A stretch of DNA of 64,000 bases, from positions 230,951 through 294,950 of the forward strand of contig NZ_BMLH01000005.1 in assembly GCF_014645135.1 (NCBI RefSeq), written 5' to 3'. Origin of the DNA: Rheinheimera tangshanensis. GTDB taxonomy: Bacteria > Pseudomonadota > Gammaproteobacteria > Enterobacterales > Alteromonadaceae. Below the pieces are notes generated by a model. It did not search any database, was not told where the DNA came from, and saw only the letters and a list, made by a program, of their open reading frames with translations. Position 1 is the first letter of the stretch. Every line of letters starts with the position of its first letter. Position numbers and translations under genes: made by a program. Shown in pieces: positions 54,425 to 62,280 of this stretch.

Positions 54425-56704
54425 TTACAGCTGACTTTTGTTGCTGTCAGAGCTTTGCTGCTTTAAATGACGCTGGAAAAAATCGAACTGGCGACGCTGC
54501 ACATAACGAATGGGTCCAACAGAACGCCCTACCGCATGCTCGCCCCCCGGCACCAGCAACAAATCAAAGTCCTTATCAGCTTTAATCAGCGCATTCACCA
54601 GTTGCATGGTAGAAGCCGGGTCGACATTGCTGTCCTGCTCACCGTTGATCAGTAGCAAATTCCCCTGTAGCAACTCTGCATGCTCAGTCACAGAAGACGC
54701 CGCATAATGAGGCCCAACAGGGTACCCCATCCACTGCTCGTTCCAGCTGATTTTATCCATACGGTTGTCGTAGCAACCGGCATAAGCCACACCGGTAGTG
54801 TAAACCTCGGGGTGAAACAACAAGGCTGCTACTGTACTTTGCCCACCTGCTGATGCGCCATAAATACCAACTCCTGCCGCCATGTTGTACCAGGGAAATT
54901 GCTTTGCAGCAGCTTTATGCCAGAGGATCCGATCCGGAAAACCTGAATCGGCCAGATTTTTCCAGGCCACATCATGAAAAGCTTTTGAGCGGTTTTTCGT
55001 GCCCATACCATCAATTTGCACCACGACAAAACCCAAGTCAGCCAGCGCCTGCATCCCTATGACTTTATCGCCGCCCGAATGAAAACCAAAGGGCCAGAAA
55101 CTTTTTGGTACAAAGCTGTCATGGGGTCCGGCATAGATATTTTCTATCACAGGGTATTTCTGCTCCGGTTTAAACTGTTGTGGCTTCACTATTAAGCCCC
55201 AAATATCTGTTTTGCCATCCCGGCCTTTGGCGACAAAAACTTCTGGAGCTTTAAAGCCAGCCTGAGTCAAACGGCTGATATCGGCTTTAGCCAGGGTACG
55301 GATTAACTGACCGTCACTGCTGCGGCGCAATTCCGCCACATTGGGTAAATCAACCCGCGAATACAAGTCGATGTAATACTGCCGGTCGGCGGAAAAACTA
55401 ACCTGATGCGTGGCATTAGCGGTCGTTAAAGCAGTCAGGCCAGTACCATCAAAATTAATCCGGTAATAATGAATAAAGTAAGGGTCTTGCTCTGGCTCCA
55501 TACCACTGGCGGCAAACCACAACTGCTGTGTTTTTTCATCCAGATGCATTACGTCACGCACCCGCCAGTTGCCTTGGGTGATCTGATTGATCAACTGGCC
55601 CTTGTTGTCATACCGATACAAGTGCGCCCAGCCATCCCGTTCCGACAACCAGACAAAACCTTTCTCAGGCCCTGACAGAGTCTGATAAAAAGCGCCCCAC
55701 TGGTCGATAAAGCTCTGACTGCGCTCGGTCAGCAAGGCTTTTGGCTGCGCCGTTTTTGCATCCACCTCAATCACACGGACCAGTTGATGTCCCCTCTCGG
55801 TGTAGCGAAAGGTAAAACTCTGGCTATCGGCCTGCCACTGCACCTGATCCAATGTATAAGGCTGACTAAACAGCTGGTTATCAATCCGCTGCGCTTTGCC
55901 TGCATCAAGCTGCACCAGCACAGGCTGGTCTATGTCCACAGCATCACCGGGTTTAGGGTAAAGCTGAGTCAGAGTTTTAGGTTCCAGTTGATCCAGAGGA
56001 GAGGACAATACGCGGGTGACCATACGCGCTGTGCCGGGTTTGACTTTCATCACCAGCAACGCCGAACTGTCCGGAGCCCACTGAATCGACTGCGCATCAT
56101 AAAAATCTACGGCTGAACCATCCTTGCTCTGGTATTGAATGCGGCCATCTTTGTGTTTGATCACAAGGTTATGCGCCACAATCTGCGCTGTGTAAGCGCC
56201 ATCCGGTGAGCTGCGCAGCGGGTTATAAGCCTCAATCCGCAAGTCTCTGACCACACCAAAAGCCTTAGGCTGTCCCTGGCGTTCCATCGCTTTACAAAGC
56301 GTCCCATCCAGCTGGCAACTCCAGTTTTTGCTGTCGTAATAAAACTCTATGCTTTGGTCATTTTCGCTGTAGCTAAAGCGGTCAAAAGGCAACTGCAAAG
56401 CACTAAACGACTGACCCGTTGCCTGATTCAGCGCCCTGCTTATCCGTTGATGATCAAAAGCCAGCTCAGGCTTAGCCTTTTGCACCGAGTCACGGAAAAA
56501 CTGAAAACCGCCCTCCACACTTAGCTTGTAATGAAACTGATGGCCCTCTGCAGCCCATTCAGGTTCGAACATCAAATCCCGGGTTAAATGGATCCACTGC
56601 TCGCGCAGCGACAAAGACTGATTGATCTGCTCATCCTGCACCTGTGCCTGCACCGACAGGCACCCCAGTAAAAACAAAGCACCGCAATAGGCTGTTAATT
56701 TCAT
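54425..56704 (-). CDS. S9-family dipeptidyl peptidase IV-like serine peptidase
   Basis: A 759-residue secreted peptidase. Signal peptide MKLTAYCGALFLLGCLSVQA; N-terminal beta-propeller (repeating strands with LSERDGWAHLYRYD and IQWAPDSSALLVM) and a C-terminal alpha/beta hydrolase domain. The triad is visible: Ser in GIYGASAGGQSTV, Asp in INGEQDSNVDPAST and His in VPGGEHAVGRS. It would release dipeptides from N-termini, often after Pro. The start at 56704 has only a weak ribosome-binding site. Confidence 0.9.
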   Translation of the reverse strand: MKLTAYCGALFLLGCLSVQAQVQDEQINQSLSLREQWIHLTRDLMFEPEWAAEGHQFHYKLSVEGGFQFFRDSVQKAKPELAFDHQRISRALNQATGQSFSALQLPFDRFSYSENDQSIEFYYDSKNWSCQLDGTLCKAMERQGQPKAFGVVRDLRIEAYNPLRSSPDGAYTAQIVAHNLVIKHKDGRIQYQSKDGSAVDFYDAQSIQWAPDSSALLVMKVKPGTARMVTRVLSSPLDQLEPKTLTQLYPKPGDAVDIDQPVLVQLDAGKAQRIDNQLFSQPYTLDQVQWQADSQSFTFRYTERGHQLVRVIEVDAKTAQPKALLTERSQSFIDQWGAFYQTLSGPEKGFVWLSERDGWAHLYRYDNKGQLINQITQGNWRVRDVMHLDEKTQQLWFAASGMEPEQDPYFIHYYRINFDGTGLTALTTANATHQVSFSADRQYYIDLYSRVDLPNVAELRRSSDGQLIRTLAKADISRLTQAGFKAPEVFVAKGRDGKTDIWGLIVKPQQFKPEQKYPVIENIYAGPHDSFVPKSFWPFGFHSGGDKVIGMQALADLGFVVVQIDGMGTKNRSKAFHDVAWKNLADSGFPDRILWHKAAAKQFPWYNMAAGVGIYGASAGGQSTVAALLFHPEVYTTGVAYAGCYDNRMDKISWNEQWMGYPVGPHYAASSVTEHAELLQGNLLLINGEQDSNVDPASTMQLVNALIKADKDFDLLLVPGGEHAVGRSVGPIRYVQRRQFDFFQRHLKQQSSDSNKSQL

Positions 56705-56902
56705 AAGCGTAAATACCTGAGCGAAAAGCAAAAAACCAAGCTATAGAAAAACATCCTCAAACAAAAGGTAGTAAAAACCAATTCACGTTTAAAGCACCGG
56801 AGGGTCGGTTGGATTGCGGAGGGATCGTCAGACTTAGCATCTGACATGCTCCCACTGCGTTAAATTAAGAAATGAGCATTATTGGCTCCGATCTATAGTC
56901 AA

Positions 56903-58777
56903 CTAGTAATAAAGCTGCACAGACCACAAGTTATAGACAGCAAGATAGGAAGCAATAAACAAAAATGCCAGCAGGGTCAACCCATGTTGTATTCGTTGTA
57001 GCCAGATACCTGATGCAATACTTTGTTTTAACAAGAGCCATGCTGGGAGCATTCCGATCACTGCAAGAAAGCATAACAACTGCGCAGCCCGGATCAGCAG
57101 ATCAGAAGGTGCAAAACTGTAGATCCCATCCAGCGCCTGATTTAACAACGCTAAGCCTGCAAACAATGCCAGCGCACAACAAGCTACAGCTATCACTGCG
57201 ATGGCTCCGGTTTGTTGCAACCAAAGCTTTTTATACCTGAACCACAAGTAAGGCAGTTTCAGCACAGCCAGCAACAAAATCACCAGTGCGCTGCACCAGA
57301 CAGGAACCAAAACAGCGGCATTAGCCAAGGGATGAACCTTATTCCAGGACTGAACCGCTGCTAAAGCGCCGATATTGAGCATCACAGACTGGTTGGGTTT
57401 CACCCATGCACTAAGCTTGTCCTGTCCGCCATGCTGTTGCCACAAATAAGGCTGAATCTCGCGCCATAACCAGGGGGTATTGTCTGCTTTGTTATAACCA
57501 GCCAGTATTAAGTCACCTGTTTCTGTGGCCGTGACTTTTAATCGATACAAAGGCTGAAGTACCGCCAGCAAAGTGCTGAAACTGGTCCTGCTATTCTGGT
57601 AATAACCTGCCACTTCATCAGCTCGCTGTTTAGCTCCTGCTGGGTCGGAATGCAGCAAAGTTTCAATTGCTTTGGCTGGTAGGTATTTTTTAATAAAAGC
57701 GGTGTTTAGCGCCTGACGTAATTCATACGCTTGAGCGCGGCCAGCTGCAGAACCTATGCTGACAAAAAGCCCGGCACCAACTTCAGGAATAAGCATCAGG
57801 TGGCTATGGTAAGTGCGGGTATTACCGCTATGACCCCAAATCTGCTGTGCCTGTTCATCCGCCCTGATAAAACCCAAAGACATGCTGGGCACACCATCGA
57901 CATGCGGGGCTGAGTAACTCAACATCAGATCACGACTTTTAGCACTCAGCAGCGGTGCAGCATCAGCCAAAAACGCAGCCATAAATAGCCCCATATCCTG
58001 AGCTGTGGCCGATAACGAACCAGCTGGTATTGGGCTGATATAATCGTAAGGCACTTGTTTTTCGCCTGAAATATCATAAATTTTTGCGATTTGACCCGCT
58101 AAAGCATCGGATACAGGCTGGCGAAAACTGGAGTTCTTCATACCCAAAGGCTGAAAAATATGTTGCTCAATATAATGTTCAAACGGAACTTTACTAACAC
58201 GTTCAACAATATAACCCGCCAGAGCCGCGCCATAATTCGAATAGGCAGGCACTGTACCAGCGGCAAAAACCCGCTGTGGCACCCAACGTTTTAACCATTC
58301 TTCGTTGCTGACCAGCTGCTCTGGGCTGGTTGCCATTAAATCCCGCAGTACATCTTCAAAACCTGCTCTGTGTGTCATTAAATGTCGCATAGTGACAGGG
58401 CCGCTCGGATGCGATGGTATTGTGAAGTCCAGATAGTTATTAATGTCCGCATCTAAATCAATCAGCCCTTGCTCAACCAATTGCATAACAGCGGTCCAGG
58501 TCAACAACTTAGACACAGAACCGGGGCGAATCAAATGTTGGCTTGGGTCGAGCTTTTGTCCGTTGGGCTGATCGGCAAAACCATACCCCCTGCTGACAAC
58601 AAGTTGATTGTTATACACCAGCGCTACGCTAACGTTTGACAGTACAGCTTTGTCCATATGCGGTTGAATTAACTCGTCCAGAAATTGCTCAAATTCTGCC
58701 TGTGCAACTTGTGGCTGCTCAGCTGCAGTAACTACAGCTCCCAAACACAATAACAGTCCAAAAATCCAATTACGCAT
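56903..58777 (-). CDS. Class C beta-lactamase-like serine hydrolase with membrane C-terminus
   Basis: A 624-residue protein: signal peptide (MRNWIFGLLLCLGAVVTAAE), a beta-lactamase/D-aminopeptidase domain with GSVSKLLTW (SxxK), PAYSNYGAAL (YxN) and IWGHSGNTRTYH (HxG replacing KTG), then a linker and four hydrophobic segments near the C-terminus (LVPVWCSALVILLLAVL; AIAVIAVACCALALFAGLAL; LLCFLAVIGMLPAWLLL; GLTLLAFLFIASYLAVY). Members are esterases or peptidases rather than antibiotic-resistance enzymes. Start at ATG 58777; longer in-frame starts lie upstream. Its leader is shared with the promoter element at 58966. Confidence 0.85.
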   Translation of the reverse strand: MRNWIFGLLLCLGAVVTAAEQPQVAQAEFEQFLDELIQPHMDKAVLSNVSVALVYNNQLVVSRGYGFADQPNGQKLDPSQHLIRPGSVSKLLTWTAVMQLVEQGLIDLDADINNYLDFTIPSHPSGPVTMRHLMTHRAGFEDVLRDLMATSPEQLVSNEEWLKRWVPQRVFAAGTVPAYSNYGAALAGYIVERVSKVPFEHYIEQHIFQPLGMKNSSFRQPVSDALAGQIAKIYDISGEKQVPYDYISPIPAGSLSATAQDMGLFMAAFLADAAPLLSAKSRDLMLSYSAPHVDGVPSMSLGFIRADEQAQQIWGHSGNTRTYHSHLMLIPEVGAGLFVSIGSAAGRAQAYELRQALNTAFIKKYLPAKAIETLLHSDPAGAKQRADEVAGYYQNSRTSFSTLLAVLQPLYRLKVTATETGDLILAGYNKADNTPWLWREIQPYLWQQHGGQDKLSAWVKPNQSVMLNIGALAAVQSWNKVHPLANAAVLVPVWCSALVILLLAVLKLPYLWFRYKKLWLQQTGAIAVIAVACCALALFAGLALLNQALDGIYSFAPSDLLIRAAQLLCFLAVIGMLPAWLLLKQSIASGIWLQRIQHGLTLLAFLFIASYLAVYNLWSVQLYY

Positions 58778-58965
58778 CACCACGTCCATGTCAGAAGTTG
58801 TACTCAAACTCCAGACTATTCGATAGTAAGCCATTCATGCAATTAAAGATTCTCCCAAAATCAACCACATTAAACGCATTCAACCTTCGCTTGGCAAAAA
58901 GTTGGCATCTACCTGACAGCTGTATAGCTGGACAAAAAGAATTTGAAGCAACAATAATTTACCAA

Positions 58966-58994
58966 TTGACATCCCCATTTTAGGTCTTTAGATT
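58966..58994 (+). promoter_or_regulatory. Sigma70-type promoter, copy 1 of a matched pair
   Basis: TTGACA (58966-58971), 17-nt spacer, TAGATT (58989-58994), followed about 80 nt later by the small outer-membrane protein gene. The spacer holds TCCCCATTTTAGGTC, a weaker version of the ACCCA-TTC-TGGGT palindrome in copy 2 at 60006. The identical spacing and shared bases indicate a common regulator. Confidence 0.75.
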
Positions 58995-59076
58995 AATCCA
59001 ATGTTACATTCTCATCAGCAAAAATTGTCCAGAATGCTTACTGGTGGATAGCGGGAGCAGCACTAAGGAGTGGCCT

Positions 59077-59526
59077 ATGAATCGTACTGTAATTGCTTTA
59101 CTTGTTTTTTGTTCAACTTCGGTCTTAGCAGATGATGGATTCTATCTGAACATTAACTCAGCTTTTCAACATCAGACTGCTTCCGAACTGACTGGTTCTG
59201 TTGATTCTTTTTGGCAAACCGGCGTTGGCTTAGGCTACAAAGAAGCATTGTCTCCGGCATGGAATGCCCTGTATGAGTTAGGTGTAGCTACAGCAAATCC
59301 AGAGTATTCAGATGCCAACGATGGGCAAACTCATAGCGTCTATACCCGAGTTCTTTTTGAATACAATGAATTATCTGAGCAAGTGAAACCCTTTGCTGGT
59401 GTTGGCCTGCAGAAAACCTATGCAACAACAGATCACTACATTGATGTGAAAAAGTCCGTTGGCTTCAATTTCTACCCTGAGCAAAAAGACTACAGTATCA
59501 GTTTGATGGTATCGCACTCAGATTAA
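59077..59526 (+). CDS. Small outer-membrane beta-barrel-like protein
   Basis: A 149-residue exported protein. Signal peptide MNRTVIALLVFCSTSVLA, then alternating strands (DGFYLNINSAFQHQ, WQTGVGLGYKEAL, YELGVATANPEY, HSVYTRVLFEYNE, VKPFAGVGLQKTYA, SVGFNFYPEQKDY), compatible with a small eight-stranded barrel or a YfaZ/OmpA-like fold. The chain ends SLMVSHSD without the usual terminal aromatic, although aromatic residues occur earlier in the last strands. Start at ATG 59077 behind AAGGAG. It shares its promoter type with the peptide operon at 60083, which suggests it is part of the same response, for example export or immunity. Confidence 0.6.
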   Translation: MNRTVIALLVFCSTSVLADDGFYLNINSAFQHQTASELTGSVDSFWQTGVGLGYKEALSPAWNALYELGVATANPEYSDANDGQTHSVYTRVLFEYNELSEQVKPFAGVGLQKTYATTDHYIDVKKSVGFNFYPEQKDYSISLMVSHSD

Positions 59527-59543
59527 CAGAACGTCAGACTAAG

Positions 59544-59563
59544 AGCCTACTCAGATGTAGGCT
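59544..59563 (+). terminator. Terminator after small outer-membrane protein gene
   Basis: AGCCTAC, 6-nt loop, GTAGGCT, then TTCT, 17 nt after the stop. Confidence 0.75.
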
Positions 59564-60005
59564 TTCTGATCATTCATCAGGCTTACAAGTTAAAACCTGA
59601 ATCTGCTGCAACTTGCTGTAGCATGATATCTGTACTTCAACTCTGATCCTGAACTCAAAGGTTCAACTTTATCAGGACTCTGTCTGAATTGTGGAAAATT
59701 AAAGCGAAGCTACATATAACATTGAGTGGGACTCAAGTGTGGCCGCCATACAACCAATAGCCTTCCCTCCCCCTACATTCCTTTTTCAGATAAAAATGAC
59801 ATCAAAAAAAATTGATTGTAAGTCTAAAAGTAAATTAGCCTTTAAAAAATATAAGAACCCCTCTTCGAAAGCTTAATGAAGTATAGAGACGACTAAATAC
59901 CGCCTGTACCCCCTTTATTTAGGCAGTTCCATAAGAACATTTTTCCAGCGACAAAACAAACCTGTTACAACTACAAATAAAATTCATTATTTAACAATTA
60001 ATCTA
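59564..60005. other. AT-rich gap before the peptide operon
   Basis: About 440 bp without a convincing gene. A 26-codon Lys-rich frame at 59796-59876 has no ribosome-binding site. The right end is strongly AT-rich and leads into the promoter at 60006. No RNA-gene-like structure was recognised. Confidence 0.5.
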
Positions 60006-60034
60006 TTGACATACCCATTCTGGGTCACTAGATT
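60006..60034 (+). promoter_or_regulatory. Sigma70-type promoter with perfect spacer palindrome, copy 2
   Basis: TTGACA (60006-60011), 17-nt spacer, TAGATT (60029-60034). The spacer contains ACCCA-TTC-TGGGT, a perfect 5-bp inverted repeat between -35 and -10, ideal for a repressor or a MerR-like activator. About 49 nt downstream is the ATG of the 36-residue peptide. Confidence 0.8.
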
Positions 60035-60082
60035 AACTTGTGACACATGTCATTATCATTTATACCAAAAAAGGAAAATACC

Positions 60083-60193
60083 ATGGAACATAAACAAGAA
60101 AGCCAAGAATTAAATTTTGATGAAATTCAAGAAGTTGAAGCACATGTAGACCACGAGTGGGAAGTCGGCGTTGGCTGCAGCACCCCGTTCTAA
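60083..60193 (+). CDS. Short acidic peptide, candidate RiPP precursor
   Basis: A 36-residue peptide, residues 1-20 MEHKQESQELNFDEIQEVEA and 21-36 HVDHEWEVGVGCSTPF. The first about 27 residues are very acidic and predicted helical, like RiPP leader peptides. The last eight, GVGCSTPF, contain one Cys, Ser and Thr and look like a short core. AAGGAAAATACC just before the ATG is a strong ribosome-binding site, and it has its own promoter. A hairpin follows 20 nt after the stop, then two genes for a putative modifying enzyme and a membrane protease. No homologue is known to me; function as precursor is inferred from layout. Confidence 0.75.
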   Translation: MEHKQESQELNFDEIQEVEAHVDHEWEVGVGCSTPF

Positions 60194-60212
60194 TTTTTAA
60201 CAAAATAACAAC

Positions 60213-60231
60213 AAGGGAGTTTAACTCCCTT
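60213..60231 (+). terminator. Intra-operon hairpin after the peptide gene
   Basis: AAGGGAGT-TTA-ACTCCCTT followed by TT. A short stem with a 3-nt loop and weak T-run, likely giving partial termination so that peptide mRNA exceeds that of the downstream enzymes. Confidence 0.7.
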
Positions 60232-60246
60232 TTAAGCTACTACATA

Positions 60247-61005
60247 ATGAACATAAAAAAAGAGAAGTTTGAACAACAGAGATTGAATTTTAATTATGTT
60301 GTTAAATCAATTTCGGCTCCCGATGAAATAACAGATCTCGGATTAAAAGAAGATTTTGATGAATGGTTAAAATATAGAAGATTACACGCTGACTTCTTGC
60401 TAAAAGGTTCAGAAAGCAAGTTCTTTCAGGAATGTGAAGTTACATTTGATGAAATGGATACTATTGCCGAAAGTGTATTTTTCGTTTTTCATTACGGACC
60501 ATACTTTACCCTTCCATTACATTTCGTTAAAAAGCTTGGATACAGTGGCGCTTCATTTATTTTAACATCAGAAAGTATTGATTTTAGCCTGGTGGCACGT
60601 TGCGCAGAATCATTTGGTGAAGTGCTGGAACCCATAGTCATAGATCCATCAGGCCTGTTCGTTAAAAAAGTATTGCGAGCAAAAAAAAGAGGCCATTGCA
60701 TATTTATACTTGTTGATCTGCCAGTAGGCTCAGACGATAAAAGCTTTGCAATGTTTGACACCTATTTCGGAAAGATCAAACACCGACTTGGTTACATGAG
60801 AATTGCTGAACTACTGAAGCAACAGCCTGTATTAATAGTCCCCGAAGTAAGCGACGATTTCAAAACAATGAAAGTGAAAAAAATAAACGTAGACTCTCAT
60901 GAAAATGTTATCAGCGAGTACACAAAACTACTGAAGAAAAACTACAGACACTTTGAAAGAGTAGACGAATTAGCAAGAATGTGTTCATTCACTCAAGCCA
61001 TCTAG
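60247..61005 (+). CDS. LPLAT/LpxL-like acyltransferase-fold protein in peptide cassette
   Basis: A 252-residue protein that looks like a lysophospholipid/lipid A acyltransferase domain: VFFVFHYGPYFTLP (block 1), ILVDLPVGSDDKSFAMFDTY followed by FG (block like the D-x-FFG region of LpxL), LGYMRIAELLKQQPVLIVPE (block 4-like). His82 is present, but the acidic residue five positions later of the HX4(D/E) active site is Phe87. There is no N-terminal transmembrane segment, unlike LpxL. GC content is visibly low. Start at ATG 60247; no clear Shine-Dalgarno is seen. In this position it may acylate or otherwise modify the peptide; it might also be inactive. Confidence 0.65.
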   Translation: MNIKKEKFEQQRLNFNYVVKSISAPDEITDLGLKEDFDEWLKYRRLHADFLLKGSESKFFQECEVTFDEMDTIAESVFFVFHYGPYFTLPLHFVKKLGYSGASFILTSESIDFSLVARCAESFGEVLEPIVIDPSGLFVKKVLRAKKRGHCIFILVDLPVGSDDKSFAMFDTYFGKIKHRLGYMRIAELLKQQPVLIVPEVSDDFKTMKVKKINVDSHENVISEYTKLLKKNYRHFERVDELARMCSFTQAI

Positions 61006-61017
61006 GATCTATGTATA

Positions 61018-62064
61018 GTGAACTCTCCAGATGAAATTTACATGTTTGTTGCAACGGAAGTTATAGACAATGGCGATCACATTGCGATCAAAACATCGAG
61101 TGGCCGTTACTTCCAATTGCCGAAAGATATTTTCAGCACTATAAAAAAATATGTATCTTCGGACGGCGTTGTTTCAAAAGAAATACCAGAAAAGTACTTG
61201 GCTAAGCTTATTGACCTGGGCGTTTTTTATAAACAGGGAGTACAACAAGGGTCTGCAGATGAGTTTAATCACACCTCCAGTCTAATCCCCGTAGTAAAAG
61301 GCAGGCCACTTGAATTTCTGGTTAATGTCTTCTCAAACCTATTGAAATTCAAGATAGCTACACTCTATGTTATCTTCGTCACTGTATTATTTATAGCCAC
61401 TGTTGACTTTCAAAAACTAATGGCAACCCATTCTGCAACATTACATATGGGCTATGACGTACTCCTTATGATCATTGTCTATATATTTTTCTCAGGAGTC
61501 ACTCATGAGCTAGGACATAGCTCAGCGTTTTATAAATACACAGGAAAGAAAGCGGAAATTGGTGTCTGTTTCAACTATTGCTTCCCATCATTTTACTCGG
61601 ACGTTAGAGACGCAGCTCTGTTATCGAGGAAATCAGAGCGAGTTTCCATCCTGATCGCAGGCGTGTATTTCCAAATCCTGCTGTTCCCGGTACTCGCTAT
61701 TCCGTTTTATCTGTTGGGGGGGGATAGAAATTTACTGTTACTCTCTTACATGTTACTCATACAAGCTTTCTTTAACCTGATCCCTTTTTTAAGAAGCGAT
61801 GGTTATTGGTTATGTAAAGAGCTTTTTTTTACAAAAGGTAGCAAAAATACATTTTACTTAGTGGTCATTAAAGTTTTTTTCTTTTTTGGCTTATCTTACT
61901 TACTCTTCGTTTGTTATTTAGCAGTAAGAGATTTTTATAACAATATTTACCTGCAAGGTATGTTGCCTTGGGAACAGCCGGCATTTGATTTTTTCCGACA
62001 GTTCCTGGTCAGCATTTATTTATTGGTTGGCTTTAATAAGCTAATTTCCTGGGCTAAGAGTTGA
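61018..62064 (+). CDS. M50 membrane metalloprotease with PqqD/RRE-like N-terminal domain
   Basis: A 348-residue protein. Residues about 10-75 (IAIKTSSGRYFQLPKDIFST to YLAKLIDLGVFY) resemble the small winged-helix PqqD-like domain that binds RiPP leader peptides. Residues 110-345 hold about six transmembrane helices with the M50/site-2 protease sites: VTHELGHSSAF (HExxH, H163, E164, H167) and FNLIPFLRSDGYW (N..P...DG, with Asp261 as third ligand). It would cleave a substrate within or next to the membrane. GTG 61018 is the likely start, with AGGA upstream, 12 nt after the previous stop. Natural candidate substrate: the 36-residue peptide. Confidence 0.8.
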   Translation: MNSPDEIYMFVATEVIDNGDHIAIKTSSGRYFQLPKDIFSTIKKYVSSDGVVSKEIPEKYLAKLIDLGVFYKQGVQQGSADEFNHTSSLIPVVKGRPLEFLVNVFSNLLKFKIATLYVIFVTVLFIATVDFQKLMATHSATLHMGYDVLLMIIVYIFFSGVTHELGHSSAFYKYTGKKAEIGVCFNYCFPSFYSDVRDAALLSRKSERVSILIAGVYFQILLFPVLAIPFYLLGGDRNLLLLSYMLLIQAFFNLIPFLRSDGYWLCKELFFTKGSKNTFYLVVIKVFFFFGLSYLLFVCYLAVRDFYNNIYLQGMLPWEQPAFDFFRQFLVSIYLLVGFNKLISWAKS

Positions 62065-62280
62065 GACAGTTATTTTTACCTACCCCCGCCTTTGCCCTGA
62101 GATCCTCTGTTATGACAGCTCTTGTCTTAGGCAATTATCATTTAAAACCATAAAGCTGGATTGCAGGTAAAACCAACTCAAGGTTATGAGTATCTTTAGT
62201 ACATAAAAAACATGGCCAAGGCTGAGTAGACGAACCTCAGTGCTGGCGCAGACACAGTCATCCCAGAATAGGAATATCTA

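Noticed and set aside
56903..58777. Beta-lactamase antibiotic-resistance gene
   Set aside because: The third motif is HxG and there are four C-terminal membrane segments; this is the esterase/peptidase-like branch, not a resistance enzyme.
59796..59876. 26-codon Lys-rich frame MTSKKIDCKSKSKLAFKKYK... before the peptide operon
   Set aside because: No ribosome-binding site, and the composition is what AT-rich DNA gives by chance. Kept in mind only because of its position near the peptide cassette.
60157..60246. Longer GTG start for the LPLAT-like gene
   Set aside because: It would begin inside the peptide gene and read through the hairpin; the added residues do not look like a domain.
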